DNA of 64,000 bases from Paraburkholderia sp. BCC1884 (GCF_900996225.1 NZ_CAAJGL010000090.1:682001-746000); one strand, 5' to 3'; counted from the first letter of the stretch, positions 33,831-43,761 are shown. Notes: a model not told the origin generated them from the sequence alone. Made by a program: numbers and translations.

Positions 33831-35348
33831 CTACAGAGACTTGCGCAGGTTGACTGCCGGAATCTTGAGCGCTTCGCGATATTTCGCCACGGTCCGCCGT
33901 GCGACCACGAAGCCCTGTTCCGCCAGCAGTTCGGCTATGCGGCTGTCTGAAAGAGGAGATTTCGGGTTTTCCGCTCCTATCAGTTGCTTGATGAGCGCGC
34001 GGATCGCCGTTGAAGACGCCGCGCCGCCCGTGTCAGTCGAAACGTGTGATCCGAAGAAGTACTTAAATTCAAGCGTCCCGAATGGGGTCAGCATGTATTT
34101 ACCGGTTGTCACACGCGAGACAGTTGACTCGTGTAGGCCCAGCGTATCAGCAATTTCCCGCAAAACCAAGGGGCGCATGGCAATTTCGCCGTGGACAAAA
34201 AAGCTCTTCTGACGTTCCACAATTGCCTGCGCCACACGCAAAATCGTCTCGAATCGCTGCTGGATATTCTTGATCAGCCAGCGTGCTTCCTGCAGTTGCT
34301 GGCGCAACGATCCGCTGCCCGGATCGCCCCGGTTATTGCGCAGAATATTCGCGTACAGATGGTTGATGCGCAGCTTCGGCACCACCTCCGGATTCAGTTC
34401 GGCCTGCCACCCTTGAGCCGTCTTGCGCACCATGATGTCGGGCACGACGTAGTCTGCCTCCGCCTTGCCGTAGGCAGCACCCGGAAACGGTTCGAGCGAG
34501 CGGATCAGCACATGCGCATCGCGTAGATCGTCGTCGTTTGCCTTGAGGTGTTTGCGCAGGCGCGTGAAGTCGCGAGCCGCCAGCAGTTCCAGATAGTGGG
34601 CGACGATATCGAGCGCGAGCGTTCGGGTCGGCGATCCATCGAGCCGCAGCAATTGCAGCTTCAGACATTCGGACGCCGAGCGCGCACCCACGCCCGCCGG
34701 ATCGAAGCTATGCAGCAGCGCAAGCGCAGCATTCAACTCGTCGAGATCGACTTCGAGCTCTTCCGGCAGATCGGTGAGGACTTCTTCGAGCGTGGCGGAA
34801 AGATAACCGTCGTCGTCGAGCGATTCGATCAGGAAGGTAATCAGCGCGCGGTCGCGTTGGCCCGCCTGCGTCACGCGCAATTGCGCCATCAGGTGATCGC
34901 GCAGCGACGTGCTCGATTCGTGGATTTGCAGCGGCGGCAGGTCGTCGTCGTCGGACGCATTGCCGGAGCGGCCGTAGTCGTCGAGATTCCACTGCGATGC
35001 GTCGCCGTTGCTGTCGCCCGAGAGACCGTTGTATTCGTCTACGCCTTGCGGCTCGCCGTTCTCGGCGCGCTCGCTACTGCTGCTGGACGAAGACGACGTG
35101 TTGCCGCCCATCTGATCGGGCGGCGCGGAGGAGTTGGGTGACTGGGCGATCAGCGAGCCGTCGGCCGCCACACGCAACGGGCTCGCGATCCAGTCATCCT
35201 CGTTTTCGAGGAGCGGATTCTGCGAGATCGCCATTGAGACTTCCTGCTGCAGTTCGAGCGTAGACAACTGAAGCAGCCGGATGGACTGCTGCAGTTGCGG
35301 AGTCAACGCAAGATGCTGCGATAGGCGGAGTTGGAGGCTGGCTTTCAT
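33831..35348 (-). CDS. rpoN: RNA polymerase sigma-54 factor
   Basis: RpoN directs transcription from -24/-12 promoters with enhancer-binding activators. The 505-residue protein starts MKASLQLRLSQHLALTPQLQ (Region I, glutamine- and leucine-rich). An acidic low-complexity stretch with a run of eight serines lies near residues 85-95. The core-binding and DNA-binding regions follow, ending with the RpoN box ARRTVAKYRE. The ATG at 35348 matches family starts, although no strong ribosome site precedes it. Confidence 0.97.
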   Translation of the reverse strand: MKASLQLRLSQHLALTPQLQQSIRLLQLSTLELQQEVSMAISQNPLLENEDDWIASPLRVAADGSLIAQSPNSSAPPDQMGGNTSSSSSSSSERAENGEPQGVDEYNGLSGDSNGDASQWNLDDYGRSGNASDDDDLPPLQIHESSTSLRDHLMAQLRVTQAGQRDRALITFLIESLDDDGYLSATLEEVLTDLPEELEVDLDELNAALALLHSFDPAGVGARSASECLKLQLLRLDGSPTRTLALDIVAHYLELLAARDFTRLRKHLKANDDDLRDAHVLIRSLEPFPGAAYGKAEADYVVPDIMVRKTAQGWQAELNPEVVPKLRINHLYANILRNNRGDPGSGSLRQQLQEARWLIKNIQQRFETILRVAQAIVERQKSFFVHGEIAMRPLVLREIADTLGLHESTVSRVTTGKYMLTPFGTLEFKYFFGSHVSTDTGGAASSTAIRALIKQLIGAENPKSPLSDSRIAELLAEQGFVVARRTVAKYREALKIPAVNLRKSL

Positions 35349-35530
35349 GGCAAGTTGAGATTCATTGTAGAGAGTTTGCCACGACCGCGATACATTGCGA
35401 CATTCGCAATTACGCGTGCGCCCGTTTTCAGCGGCGCTGGGCGCGAACGGCCCAGAAAAAATGCGGTGTGCGTTGCCGCAAGGGCACCGGCGGATGCATG
35501 TGCGCACCGCCGGCGTTTCCCCTTGGGCAC

Positions 35531-36322
35531 TTACATGCGGAAATGCTCGCCCAGATAGACGCGCCGCACGCTTTCGTTTTCGATGATGTCACTCGGCGCG
35601 CCCGCAGCCAGCACGCTGCCGTCGCTGATGATGTACGCGTGATCGCAGATGCCGAGCGTTTCACGTACGTTGTGATCCGTGATTAACACGCCGATATTGC
35701 GCTGCTTCAAAAATTTGACGATCTTCTGGATTTCCAGCACCGCGATCGGATCGACGCCCGCGAACGGTTCGTCGAGCAGAATGAAGCTGGGGTTAGTCGC
35801 CAACGCACGGGCAATTTCGACCCGGCGACGTTCGCCGCCCGACAGCGACAGCGCCGGATTCGCACGCAAGTGCGCGATCTGCAGTTCGTCGAGCAGCGCT
35901 TCGGTGCGGCTCGTGATGGTGTCTTTGTCGAGCCGCTTGCCGTTGTCTTCGTGTTGCAGTTCGAGCACCGCGCGAATATTTTCTTCGACGCTCAGCTTGC
36001 GGAACACCGAGGCTTCCTGCGGCAGATACGACAAACCGAGCGAGGCGCGCTTGTGGATCGGCAGCAGGCTGATCGACTTGCCGTCCAGATCGATTTCACC
36101 CGCGTCGAGCGGCACGAGGCCGACGATCATGTAGAACGAAGTGGTCTTGCCGGCGCCGTTCGGACCGAGCAGACCGACTACTTCGCCGCTCTTCACGTCG
36201 AGCGATACGTCTTTGACGACTGTGCGCGAACCGTAGCGCTTCTTCAGATTGCGCACGACCAGCGAACTGCTGGTGCCGGCCGGCTTGCGATTGGGGAGGG
36301 ACGCGGAGGTACTGGTGCTCAC
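35531..36322 (-). CDS. lptB: LPS export ABC transporter ATPase LptB
   Basis: LptB powers extraction of lipopolysaccharide from the inner membrane with LptFG. The 263-residue ABC ATPase shows Walker A LLGPNGAGKTTSFYMIVG, the Q-loop YLPQEASVFRKLSVEENI, the signature LSGGERRRVEIARAL, Walker B FILLDEPFAGVDP and the switch histidine in ITDHNVRETL. It overlaps lptA by 4 bases (ATGA) and is followed by rpoN. The N-terminal ~20 residues are a Ser/Thr-rich extension. Confidence 0.97.
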   Translation of the reverse strand: MSTSTSASLPNRKPAGTSSSLVVRNLKKRYGSRTVVKDVSLDVKSGEVVGLLGPNGAGKTTSFYMIVGLVPLDAGEIDLDGKSISLLPIHKRASLGLSYLPQEASVFRKLSVEENIRAVLELQHEDNGKRLDKDTITSRTEALLDELQIAHLRANPALSLSGGERRRVEIARALATNPSFILLDEPFAGVDPIAVLEIQKIVKFLKQRNIGVLITDHNVRETLGICDHAYIISDGSVLAAGAPSDIIENESVRRVYLGEHFRM

Positions 36323-36990
36323 TGGTTCGGCGCTCCCTGGATCGTGGTGGACGGTGCGAGCGTGGCCGACGCGCCGTTCAGCGGCGCAGCGCCGCCGTTG
36401 CGCGGCGCCAGCATGGCGCGCACGCGGCCGGTCGGGTTGCCCGGGCCGGCGACGTCCTTGCCGGATTTCGCCGTATAGAAGTCGTTCTGGCCGTCATAGG
36501 TTACGACGCTGCCGTGCACCTGGTCCATCACCGTAGAGAGGCCTTGCAGGCGCTTCACCGTAGCGTTGGTGGTCAAGGTGGTCAGATCCTGCTTGCCGTC
36601 GTAGTCGATACGGATCGCCGTGCCTTCGATGTATTCATCGAGGCCTTCGCGCTTCTGGCGGAAGTACGAAAGGTTGCCGCCGGTCGAGGTGCCGGTGGCG
36701 TACTGATAGCCCTGCGGATCTTGCGTCACTTCCACGCGATCGGCCTTGATCACGATCGTGCCTTTGGTGGCGACCACGTGGCCGGTAAAGATGTTGACCT
36801 GCTTGAGGTCGTCGTAAGTCATGTTGTCCGCTTCGATGTTCAGCGGCTTGTCCTTGTCGGCGCGGTCCGCGTGCGCAAGCGGCGCGAAGCCGGCAAGCGG
36901 CAACGCGACCAGCAGTGCAGCGAGTCCGGCGCGGCACGCGGACAGGGAGCGCGAGCGGCCGGTATCAAAACGGGGGAACGATTCGTTCAT
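36319..36990 (-). CDS. lptA: LPS transport periplasmic bridge protein LptA
   Basis: This 223-residue protein has a signal peptide (LAALLVALPLAGFAPLAHA) followed by the OstA beta-jellyroll domain (LNIEADNMTYDDLKQVNIFT, VVATKGTIVIKADRVEVTQD). It ends in a Pro/Ala/Gly-rich tail. LptA forms the bridge that carries LPS across the periplasm from LptC to LptD. It lies between lptC and lptB in the conserved order. Confidence 0.95.
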   Translation of the reverse strand: MNESFPRFDTGRSRSLSACRAGLAALLVALPLAGFAPLAHADRADKDKPLNIEADNMTYDDLKQVNIFTGHVVATKGTIVIKADRVEVTQDPQGYQYATGTSTGGNLSYFRQKREGLDEYIEGTAIRIDYDGKQDLTTLTTNATVKRLQGLSTVMDQVHGSVVTYDGQNDFYTAKSGKDVAGPGNPTGRVRAMLAPRNGGAAPLNGASATLAPSTTIQGAPNQ

Positions 36991-37019
36991 GCAGTCACGC
37001 CTGGAATGGATTACCCGGG

Positions 37020-37619
37020 TTACTTGGGCGAGCTGCCACCGGCTTCGGAGGCGGCGATTGCGCCCTTCACGTTGCCGAACAGCTGCATCACCCGGGTGAC
37101 GTTGTTGTAGTTCATGCCGCTGGCAGTCATCACCGACATGCCGCGCTGAAGTTTAACCGGCTTTTCGGTCTCGATCACATCGTCGTTGACCAGCACCCTA
37201 AAATGCTGCGAATCCGCTTGCATCTGCGGGTCGCCGTAACCGGCCGCCCGCAAAATGCGCGCGTTGTCGTACAGATCGACGATCGAGGCATCGCCGTTCA
37301 CCTTGCCGGTGTCGCCGGTCGCGGTGACGATCGGTTTGCCGGGCTGGAAGGCGCGCATAGCCGGCTTGACCAGATCGCTCAGCTCGTCGTCTTCATAATG
37401 AATCAGCGACTGCGCGGTCAGGCGATATTGCGTCGAACCCGATTGATCGAGTTCCGACACCGAGAAGTTGTCGGCGAAATAGTCCGGCGTGTGTTCCTTG
37501 GGGCGTACCACGCCTTCGTTCTGGCGCGGCAGCGTGGCTTGCAGCAGCCACCAGGTGATACCGGCGAGCGCTGCCATCGCAACCAGCGGAATCAGCGAAG
37601 TCAGGCGAAACTGGTTCAT
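37020..37619 (-). CDS. lptC: LPS export membrane-anchored protein LptC
   Basis: This 199-residue bitopic protein has one N-terminal membrane span (LIPLVAMAALAGITWWLL) and a periplasmic jellyroll domain. The domain contains TPDYFADNFSVSELDQSGST, YRLTAQSLIHYEDD and the late MSVMTASGMNYNN. It receives LPS from LptB2FG and passes it to LptA. Its start overlaps the end of kdsC by 4 bases. Confidence 0.94.
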   Translation of the reverse strand: MNQFRLTSLIPLVAMAALAGITWWLLQATLPRQNEGVVRPKEHTPDYFADNFSVSELDQSGSTQYRLTAQSLIHYEDDELSDLVKPAMRAFQPGKPIVTATGDTGKVNGDASIVDLYDNARILRAAGYGDPQMQADSQHFRVLVNDDVIETEKPVKLQRGMSVMTASGMNYNNVTRVMQLFGNVKGAIAASEAGGSSPK

Positions 37620-38176
37620 CCGACGAGGCCCCGCTGTTCGCCGCTACAGGCCGCCGCGAGCAGCGCTTCGTATTTGTGCTGCGCGCGCAACAGGGTGTCG
37701 ACGACTTCGCGGGCCGCACCGTGGCCGCCGCGCGCCTCGCTCACCCAATGGGCGCGCGCGATGACTTCCGGGTGCGAATTGGCCGGCGCCGCCGCGAAGC
37801 CGACCTTCAGCATCACGGCGAGATCGACCCAGTCGTCGCCCATATAGCCGCATTCTTCCGCGCTCAGGCCGGTTTGCGCGAGCAGGTCGGCGAATGCCGC
37901 CGGTTTGTCCTGAATGCCCTGATACACGTGCGTGACGTTCATTTCTTTCGCCCGCGCCGCCACGATGCCCGACTTGCGCCCGGTGATGATGGCCGTGTCG
38001 ATGCCGGCCTGACGCAGCAGCTTCATGCCGTGGCCGTCCATCGAGTGAAAGCCCTTCATCGTGTCGCCTTCCGCCGTGAACAGCAGACCGCCGTCGGTCA
38101 GCACGCCGTCGACGTCGAAAATCATCAGCTTCACGCGGCTGGCGCGTTCGGTAGCGGTAAGCGGGGCGATGGCCAT
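37616..38176 (-). CDS. kdsC: Kdo-8-phosphate phosphatase
   Basis: This 186-residue HAD phosphatase of the cap-less C0 type removes phosphate from Kdo-8-P. It shows the nucleophile motif MIFDVDGVLTDGGL, IITGRKSGIV, and the metal-binding GYMGDDWVDLAVM. It lies between kdsD and lptC and abuts kdsD with one shared base. Confidence 0.96.
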   Translation of the reverse strand: MAIAPLTATERASRVKLMIFDVDGVLTDGGLLFTAEGDTMKGFHSMDGHGMKLLRQAGIDTAIITGRKSGIVAARAKEMNVTHVYQGIQDKPAAFADLLAQTGLSAEECGYMGDDWVDLAVMLKVGFAAAPANSHPEVIARAHWVSEARGGHGAAREVVDTLLRAQHKYEALLAAACSGEQRGLVG

Positions 38177-39159
38177 CAGATCACCTTCTTCGAGAACAGG
38201 TCGTGCATGTTGAGTGCGCCGATCAGCTTGCCCGCTTCATCGACGACCAGCATCTGATTGATGCGGTGGCGCTCCATCAGTTCCACGGCTTCGACAGCAA
38301 GTTGATCCGGACCGATGGTGCGCGGACCGGCGGTCATCACCGAGGCGATCGACAATTCGCGGAAGTCGCCGTCGCGTTCGAGCACGCGGCGCAGGTCGCC
38401 ATCCGTAAAGATGCCGCTGACGCGCTCGTCTTGATCGACGATCGCGGTCATGCCCATGCGCTTGGCGGTGAGTTGAAACAACGCGTCGCGCACCGTCGCT
38501 TCGGGCGTGACCTTCGGGACTTCGTCGCCGGTGCGCATGACGTCGCGCACGTACGTCAGCAGGCGCCGGCCGAGCGCGCCGCCCGGATGCGAGCGCGCGA
38601 AGTCGTCGCGGCCGAAGCCGCGCGCGTCGAGCACCGCAACCGCGAGCGCGTCGCCGAGCGCGAGCGCGGCGGTGGTGCTGGCGGTGGGCGCGAGATTCAT
38701 CGGACAGGCTTCTTTCGATACCGCGGAATTCAGGTGCACGTCGGCCAGTTGTGCGAGACTCGACGACGGGCGTCCCGTCATCGCAATCAGCTTCGCGCCG
38801 AGCCGCTTGATGAGCGGCAGGATCGCCACGAGTTCTTCGGTTTCACCGGAATTGGAGAGGGCGATGAACACGTCGTCCTCGGTCACCATGCCGAGGTCGC
38901 CATGACTGGCTTCCGCGGGATGCACGAAGAACGCCGGTGTGCCGGTGCTGGCGAGCGTGGCCGCGAGCTTGCGGGCCACGTGGCCGGATTTGCCGATGCC
39001 GGAAACGACCACGCGCCCACGGCAACCCATGATGAAGTCGATCGCCCCGACGAAGCCTTCGTCGAGTTGATCGCGAAGCGCGCGCACGGCGTCCGCTTCG
39101 ATGTCGAGCACGTCGCGAGCGAGCGCGAGTGCCCGGTCGCCATTGATTTTCGCTATCAT
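38176..39159 (-). CDS. kdsD: Arabinose-5-phosphate isomerase
   Basis: KdsD interconverts ribulose-5-P and arabinose-5-P, the first step of Kdo synthesis. The 327-residue protein has a SIS domain (about 35-170: VVVSGIGKSGHVARKLAATL, EASHGDLGMV, ALSNSGETEEL) and two CBS domains (about 210-265 and 275-325). The ATG at 39159 matches family starts (MIAKINGDRALALARDVL). It is the first gene of the kdsD-kdsC-lptCAB block. Confidence 0.95.
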   Translation of the reverse strand: MIAKINGDRALALARDVLDIEADAVRALRDQLDEGFVGAIDFIMGCRGRVVVSGIGKSGHVARKLAATLASTGTPAFFVHPAEASHGDLGMVTEDDVFIALSNSGETEELVAILPLIKRLGAKLIAMTGRPSSSLAQLADVHLNSAVSKEACPMNLAPTASTTAALALGDALAVAVLDARGFGRDDFARSHPGGALGRRLLTYVRDVMRTGDEVPKVTPEATVRDALFQLTAKRMGMTAIVDQDERVSGIFTDGDLRRVLERDGDFRELSIASVMTAGPRTIGPDQLAVEAVELMERHRINQMLVVDEAGKLIGALNMHDLFSKKVI

Positions 39160-39308
39160 TCGCGGAGTATAGCAAAGGCGCTTGTTCGCCGCGCCGGGCC
39201 TGCTGTCCCAAGCCGCTGCCTTCACCGGCCCCTCAACCTTGTCGCACGGCGTTTTGCGTGCGCGGTTCCGCTGACGAACGAGGACGCTTTACCGATGCGT
39301 TTTAGCCG

Positions 39309-41312
39309 ATGATTTCCCCCCTCGAAATGACGCTGTTCCTGCTGCTGGCGTCAGTGGTGGGCGTAGTGATCTTCCGCTTTCTGAATCTTCCCCCGATGCT
39401 GGGCTATCTGTCGGTCGGCCTCGTCGTCGGTCCGCACGCGCTCGGCCTCGTGCCCGACTCGGTGGGCGCGCAGAACCTCGCCGAGTTCGGCGTGGTGTTC
39501 CTGATGTTTTCGATTGGGTTGGAGTTTTCGCTCGCCAAGCTGCGCTCGATGCGCCGGTTGGTGTTCGGGCTCGGTCTGCTGCAGGTGATCGGCACGATCG
39601 CGGTGGCGGTCACGCTCGGCTTCGCGCTGGAACGCTGGGTGCACATCAAGTGGCAGGCGAGCGTGGCATTGGGCGGCGCGCTCGCCATGTCGTCGACGGC
39701 CATCGTCAGCAAGATGCTGGCGGAGCGGCTCGAGATCGAGACGGAGCATGGCCGCAATATTTTCGGCGTGCTGCTGTTCCAGGATCTGGCGGTGGTGCCG
39801 CTGTTGATCGTCATCTCGGCGTTGGGCGGCAACTCGGAAGACCTAGTCAGTGCGCTCGGCGTAGCCGCCATCAAGATCGTGGTGGCGTTGGCGCTGCTGC
39901 TGATCGTCGGGCAGCGCTTCATGACGCGCTGGTTCAACGTCGTGGCGCGACGCCGTTCGCAGGAACTGTTCATTCTCAATCTGTTGCTGGTGACGCTCGG
40001 CGCGGCCTTCATCACGGACAAGTTCGGTTTGTCGCTCGCGCTCGGCGCGTTCATCGCCGGCATGTTGATCGCCGAGACGCCGTACCGGCATCAGGTGGAA
40101 GAGGACATCAAGCCGTTTCGCGACGTGCTGCTCGGGCTCTTCTTCATCACCACCGGCATGCAGCTCAATCCGCGCGTGATCTGGGATCATCCGCTGATCG
40201 TGCTCGGCTTCCTGATCGGGCCGATCCTGCTGAAGGCGGTGATGATTACGGGCCTGTCGCGGCTGTTCGGCGCGTCGCCGGGCGTCGCGATGCGCACGGG
40301 TATCGGTCTCGCTCAGGCGGGCGAGTTCGGCTTCGTGCTGCTGAACCTGATTCTCGACAAACATCTCGTCGACGCCACGCTGCTGCAGGCGATTCTCGCG
40401 GCCATGCTGCTCTCGATGCTGGCCGCGCCTTTCCTGATTCAGAACGCGGACCGGATCGTGCTGCGTCTGTCGTCGACGGAATGGATGATGCAGTCCTTGC
40501 AGATGACGCGCATCGCCACGCAAAGCCTGAAGCAGAGCGGCCACGTGATCATCTGCGGTTACGGCCGGGCCGGACAGAATCTGGCGCGCATGCTGGAGCA
40601 CGAAGGTTTGTCGTACGTGGCCCTGGATCTGGACCCCGATCGCGTCGCGGCGGCCGCCGCTGCGGGTGAATCAGTCGTGTTCGGCGATGCCGGGCGGCGC
40701 GAGTCGTTGCTGGCCGCCGGTATCCATCGCGCGGCCGCGATCGCGATCACCTATGCGAACACACCGTCGGCCTTGCGCGTGCTGCACAACATTCACGAAC
40801 TGGAGCCGACGCTGCCGGTGATCGTCCGTACCGTCGACGACGCCGATCTGGAAAAGCTGCTCGCCGCCGGCGCCACCGAAGTGATTCCGGAGATCGTCGA
40901 GGGCAGTCTGATGCTGGCCTCGCACACGCTGGTGGTGATGGGCGTGCCGATGCGCCGCGTGGTGCGCCGGGTCGAAGAGATGCGCGACGAACGCTATGCG
41001 CTGCTGCGCGGCTATTTCCACGGCGCCGACGACGTGGACGACGACGACGGCCACGAACAGGTGCGGCTACAATCGGTGCCCGTGGACGAAAATGCGGATG
41101 CGGTGGGTCGCACGCTCGCCGAGCTGGGTCTGTTCGAGCTGGGTGTGGAAGTGACGGCGATTCGCCGGCACGGCATTCGCGGCGTCGAACCCGATCCGTC
41201 CACCAAGCTGCGCGCGAGCGATATCGTGGTGTTGCGCGGTCTGCCCGAGCAGCTTGCGCAAGCCGAAGAGCGGCTTTCGAAGCACCGCCGCGCGGGCGCC
41301 GCCGCGGCATGA
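39309..41312 (+). CDS. Kef-type cation:proton antiporter with RCK domains
   Basis: This 667-residue CPA2 antiporter has about 12 membrane spans in the first ~390 residues, with LPPMLGYLSVGLVVGPHALG and AMSSTAIVSKMLAERLEIE. A cytosolic RCK-N (TrkA-N) domain follows (from about 412, Rossmann motif HVIICGYGRAGQNLA). A C-terminal TrkA-C domain comes last (about 570-655). It resembles KefB/KefC, which exchange potassium for protons, but no KefF/KefG partner is adjacent. It diverges from kdsD. Confidence 0.9.
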   Translation: MISPLEMTLFLLLASVVGVVIFRFLNLPPMLGYLSVGLVVGPHALGLVPDSVGAQNLAEFGVVFLMFSIGLEFSLAKLRSMRRLVFGLGLLQVIGTIAVAVTLGFALERWVHIKWQASVALGGALAMSSTAIVSKMLAERLEIETEHGRNIFGVLLFQDLAVVPLLIVISALGGNSEDLVSALGVAAIKIVVALALLLIVGQRFMTRWFNVVARRRSQELFILNLLLVTLGAAFITDKFGLSLALGAFIAGMLIAETPYRHQVEEDIKPFRDVLLGLFFITTGMQLNPRVIWDHPLIVLGFLIGPILLKAVMITGLSRLFGASPGVAMRTGIGLAQAGEFGFVLLNLILDKHLVDATLLQAILAAMLLSMLAAPFLIQNADRIVLRLSSTEWMMQSLQMTRIATQSLKQSGHVIICGYGRAGQNLARMLEHEGLSYVALDLDPDRVAAAAAAGESVVFGDAGRRESLLAAGIHRAAAIAITYANTPSALRVLHNIHELEPTLPVIVRTVDDADLEKLLAAGATEVIPEIVEGSLMLASHTLVVMGVPMRRVVRRVEEMRDERYALLRGYFHGADDVDDDDGHEQVRLQSVPVDENADAVGRTLAELGLFELGVEVTAIRRHGIRGVEPDPSTKLRASDIVVLRGLPEQLAQAEERLSKHRRAGAAAA

Positions 41313-41405
41313 TCCGTGCGCGCACGGAGCGGCGTAGCGCGGTCCGAACGGGCCGCGTCTGATTCAGCCTTTCATCGGACCTGTCGAGGTCCATCCGGAG
41401 TCATC

Positions 41406-41972
41406 ATGTCCCACGCGCTCTCGAGCGCGCCGCTCGATGCGGCCGACTACATCAAAAGCCACATTCGCACGGTGCCCGACTGGCCGCAGCCGGGTGTGCA
41501 GTTTCGCGATATCACGCCGCTCCTGCAGGAGCCGAAATCGCTGCGCGTGCTGATCGACCTGTTCGTGCAGCGCTATATCGACCAGAAGCTCGACTACATT
41601 GCCGGGCTCGACGCGCGCGGTTTCATCATCGGGCCGATTCTCGCGTACGAGCTGAACCTCGGTTTCATTCCGATTCGCAAAGCGGGCAAGCTGCCGTTCA
41701 AGCGGGTCTCGCAATCGTACGAACTCGAATACGGCACCGCGACGGTCGAGATTCACGCGGACGCCTGCAAGCCCGACGACCGGGTCATCATCATCGACGA
41801 TCTGATCGCGACGGGCGGCACCATGATGGCCGGCAAGATTCTGCTGGAGCGCCTCGGCGCGGTGGTGGTGGAGGGCGCGGCCATTATCGATTTGCCCGAA
41901 CTCGGCGGCTCGAAGTTGCTGCGTGATAGCGGCCTGCCGCTTTACACCGTGACGGGATTCGGCGGCCATTAA
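41406..41972 (+). CDS. apt: Adenine phosphoribosyltransferase
   Basis: Apt salvages adenine to AMP using PRPP. The 188-residue protein shows WPQPGVQFRDITPLLQEP near the start, YIAGLDARGFIIGPILAYEL, the RKAGKLPF loop, and the PRPP-binding motif VIIIDDLIATGGTMMAG. The start is the ATG at 41406, with CGGAG about nine bases upstream. The prs product from this window is its substrate. Confidence 0.97.
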   Translation: MSHALSSAPLDAADYIKSHIRTVPDWPQPGVQFRDITPLLQEPKSLRVLIDLFVQRYIDQKLDYIAGLDARGFIIGPILAYELNLGFIPIRKAGKLPFKRVSQSYELEYGTATVEIHADACKPDDRVIIIDDLIATGGTMMAGKILLERLGAVVVEGAAIIDLPELGGSKLLRDSGLPLYTVTGFGGH

Positions 41973-42044
41973 GCGTGGTTTGGCGGCTCGCTGCCGAGAA
42001 CGTTTCTGCCGCATGACCCGGATGACCTGAAGAAGGTACGGACG

Positions 42045-42659
42045 ATGCCCAACTTTCTGCTGTTCCTCGCCACTTCGATCACCATCACGCTGGCGCCTGG
42101 CCCGGACAATCTGCAAGTGCTCGCGCGCGGCATCTCGCAGGGACGTGCGGCGGGGCTCGTTGCCGCGCTTGGCTTCGCGGCCGGCATCACGTTTCACACC
42201 ACGCTGGCGGCGCTCGGTGTAGCCGCGTTGCTGCGCTCGTCGCCGGTTGCGTTCGAGGTCGTCAAGCTGGCGGGCGCGGCGTATCTGGTCTGGATCGGCA
42301 TCAAGGCGATTCGCAGCAAGGGTCTCGCCACCGCGCACGAGCGGCCGCCGCAACCGCTCATGACGGTATTTCGCCAGAGCGTGGTCGGCAATCTGCTGAA
42401 CCCGAAGGTGACCTTGTTCTTCGTCGTGTTCCTGCCGCAGTTCGTGAAGCCGCAGGGCACGCAAAGCGTCACGGTGCAGATGCTCGAACTCGGCGTGCTG
42501 TTCATGTTGCAGACGCTGGTGGTGTTTTCGCTGTTCGGTGTGTGCGCGGGAGTCATCGGCGGCTGGTTGAAGCGCCGGCCGCGTGCGGGCGTGTGGCTCG
42601 ACCGGCTGGCGGGCGCGACTTTCATCGCGATTGGAATCAAGGTCGCGTTGCGCGATTGA
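42045..42659 (+). CDS. LysE/RhtB-family amino-acid exporter
   Basis: This 204-residue membrane protein has about six hydrophobic spans and the family opening TSITITLAPGPDNLQVLARG. GFAAGITFHTTLAALGVAAL and NLLNPKVTLFFVVFLPQFV follow. The family exports amino acids such as lysine, homoserine and threonine. The substrate cannot be told. It may be cotranscribed with apt, 72 bases upstream. Confidence 0.9.
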   Translation: MPNFLLFLATSITITLAPGPDNLQVLARGISQGRAAGLVAALGFAAGITFHTTLAALGVAALLRSSPVAFEVVKLAGAAYLVWIGIKAIRSKGLATAHERPPQPLMTVFRQSVVGNLLNPKVTLFFVVFLPQFVKPQGTQSVTVQMLELGVLFMLQTLVVFSLFGVCAGVIGGWLKRRPRAGVWLDRLAGATFIAIGIKVALRD

Positions 42660-42783
42660 GGCGAGCCGCTGCTGACTGGCTGCGAGTATCCGCGGCGAGT
42701 AACCGCAGCGACTGCTTGCAGCGACGACCGGCCGCAACTACCTACAGCGATTGCCTGAACGAAGAACAAGTTTGGAGCCTTGA

Positions 42784-43647
42784 ATGAGTTTGCCTTGCCT
42801 CATCGCCGCACGCCGTTTCGACCGGCACGCGCATCTGCCCTTCTGGATCGACGCGCAGCAGGTCGGCTGGATCCGTTCGAGCGATGTGCCTTTGCTGGCG
42901 CGCTGGCCCGATGTGTTCGCTATCGATCACGCACGCGTGACGCTTGCGCCCACGTTCGACACCGTCGATCTGCGCAGCGCGGCGCTCGGCTCCGTGATCG
43001 GTGCGCTGGACGCCGAGGGCCGCATTCCCGGTTGGCGCAACGAGACCTACGCGATCCGCAATGCCTTCGATGCGCCGCCGCTCGCGTATATCGAACGCGC
43101 GGCGTCGCGCTTCTTCGGCACGATGACCTACGCGGTGCATCTGAACGGCGTCGTAGAATATGCGCATAGCGCTGCCTCCAAGGGCGCGCCGCAGTTGTGG
43201 ATCGCGCGTCGCAGCGACACCAAGGCCACCGACCCAGGCATGCTCGACAACGTTGTTGCGGGTGGCATCGGCTGGGGTTTCGGCGTCGAAGCGACGATCG
43301 TCAAGGAGTGCTGGGAAGAAGCCGGCATACCCGAGGAGATCGCCGCGCGCGCGGTCGCGGGGCGTACGGCACATGTGCTGCAATCGTTGCCGGAAGGCAC
43401 GCAGGCCGAACAGATTTTCATCTACGACCTCGCGTTGCCGGCCGATTTCGCGCCGCGCAATCAGGACGGCGAAGTGGGTGAGCACCGGCTCGCGCGCATC
43501 GACGAAGTGGCACGCTGGATCGAGGAAGGCGCGATGACGGTGGACGCGAGTCTCGCCACGCTGGATTGCCTGCTGCGCCGCCGCTGGATCGACGAAGAAG
43601 CCTGCGCGGGGATCGACGCGCTGTTTGTGCCGCCGTCGCTTGCGTAA
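42784..43647 (+). CDS. Nudix hydrolase-like protein with N-terminal DUF4743 domain
   Basis: This 287-residue protein has an N-terminal DUF4743-like part (about 1-115) and a Nudix domain (about 120-270). The Nudix helix reads GGIGWGFGVEATIVKECWEEAGIP: the EEAGI end is intact, but the early glutamate of the consensus is replaced by Phe. Related plant and fungal proteins join Nudix to thiamine pyrophosphokinase-like regions. The substrate is unknown. It lies 124 bases after the LysE gene. Confidence 0.82.
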   Translation: MSLPCLIAARRFDRHAHLPFWIDAQQVGWIRSSDVPLLARWPDVFAIDHARVTLAPTFDTVDLRSAALGSVIGALDAEGRIPGWRNETYAIRNAFDAPPLAYIERAASRFFGTMTYAVHLNGVVEYAHSAASKGAPQLWIARRSDTKATDPGMLDNVVAGGIGWGFGVEATIVKECWEEAGIPEEIAARAVAGRTAHVLQSLPEGTQAEQIFIYDLALPADFAPRNQDGEVGEHRLARIDEVARWIEEGAMTVDASLATLDCLLRRRWIDEEACAGIDALFVPPSLA

Positions 43648-43761
43648 GATAGGCACTCACGCGTCGTGCAGGCGCGTGGCGCGACCCGCGTGTTCGGGCG
43701 GCCGGCGTCGAGCGCCACGTAACGAATAAACCACGCATTGAAGAAGGGAGTTACCCAGGTC

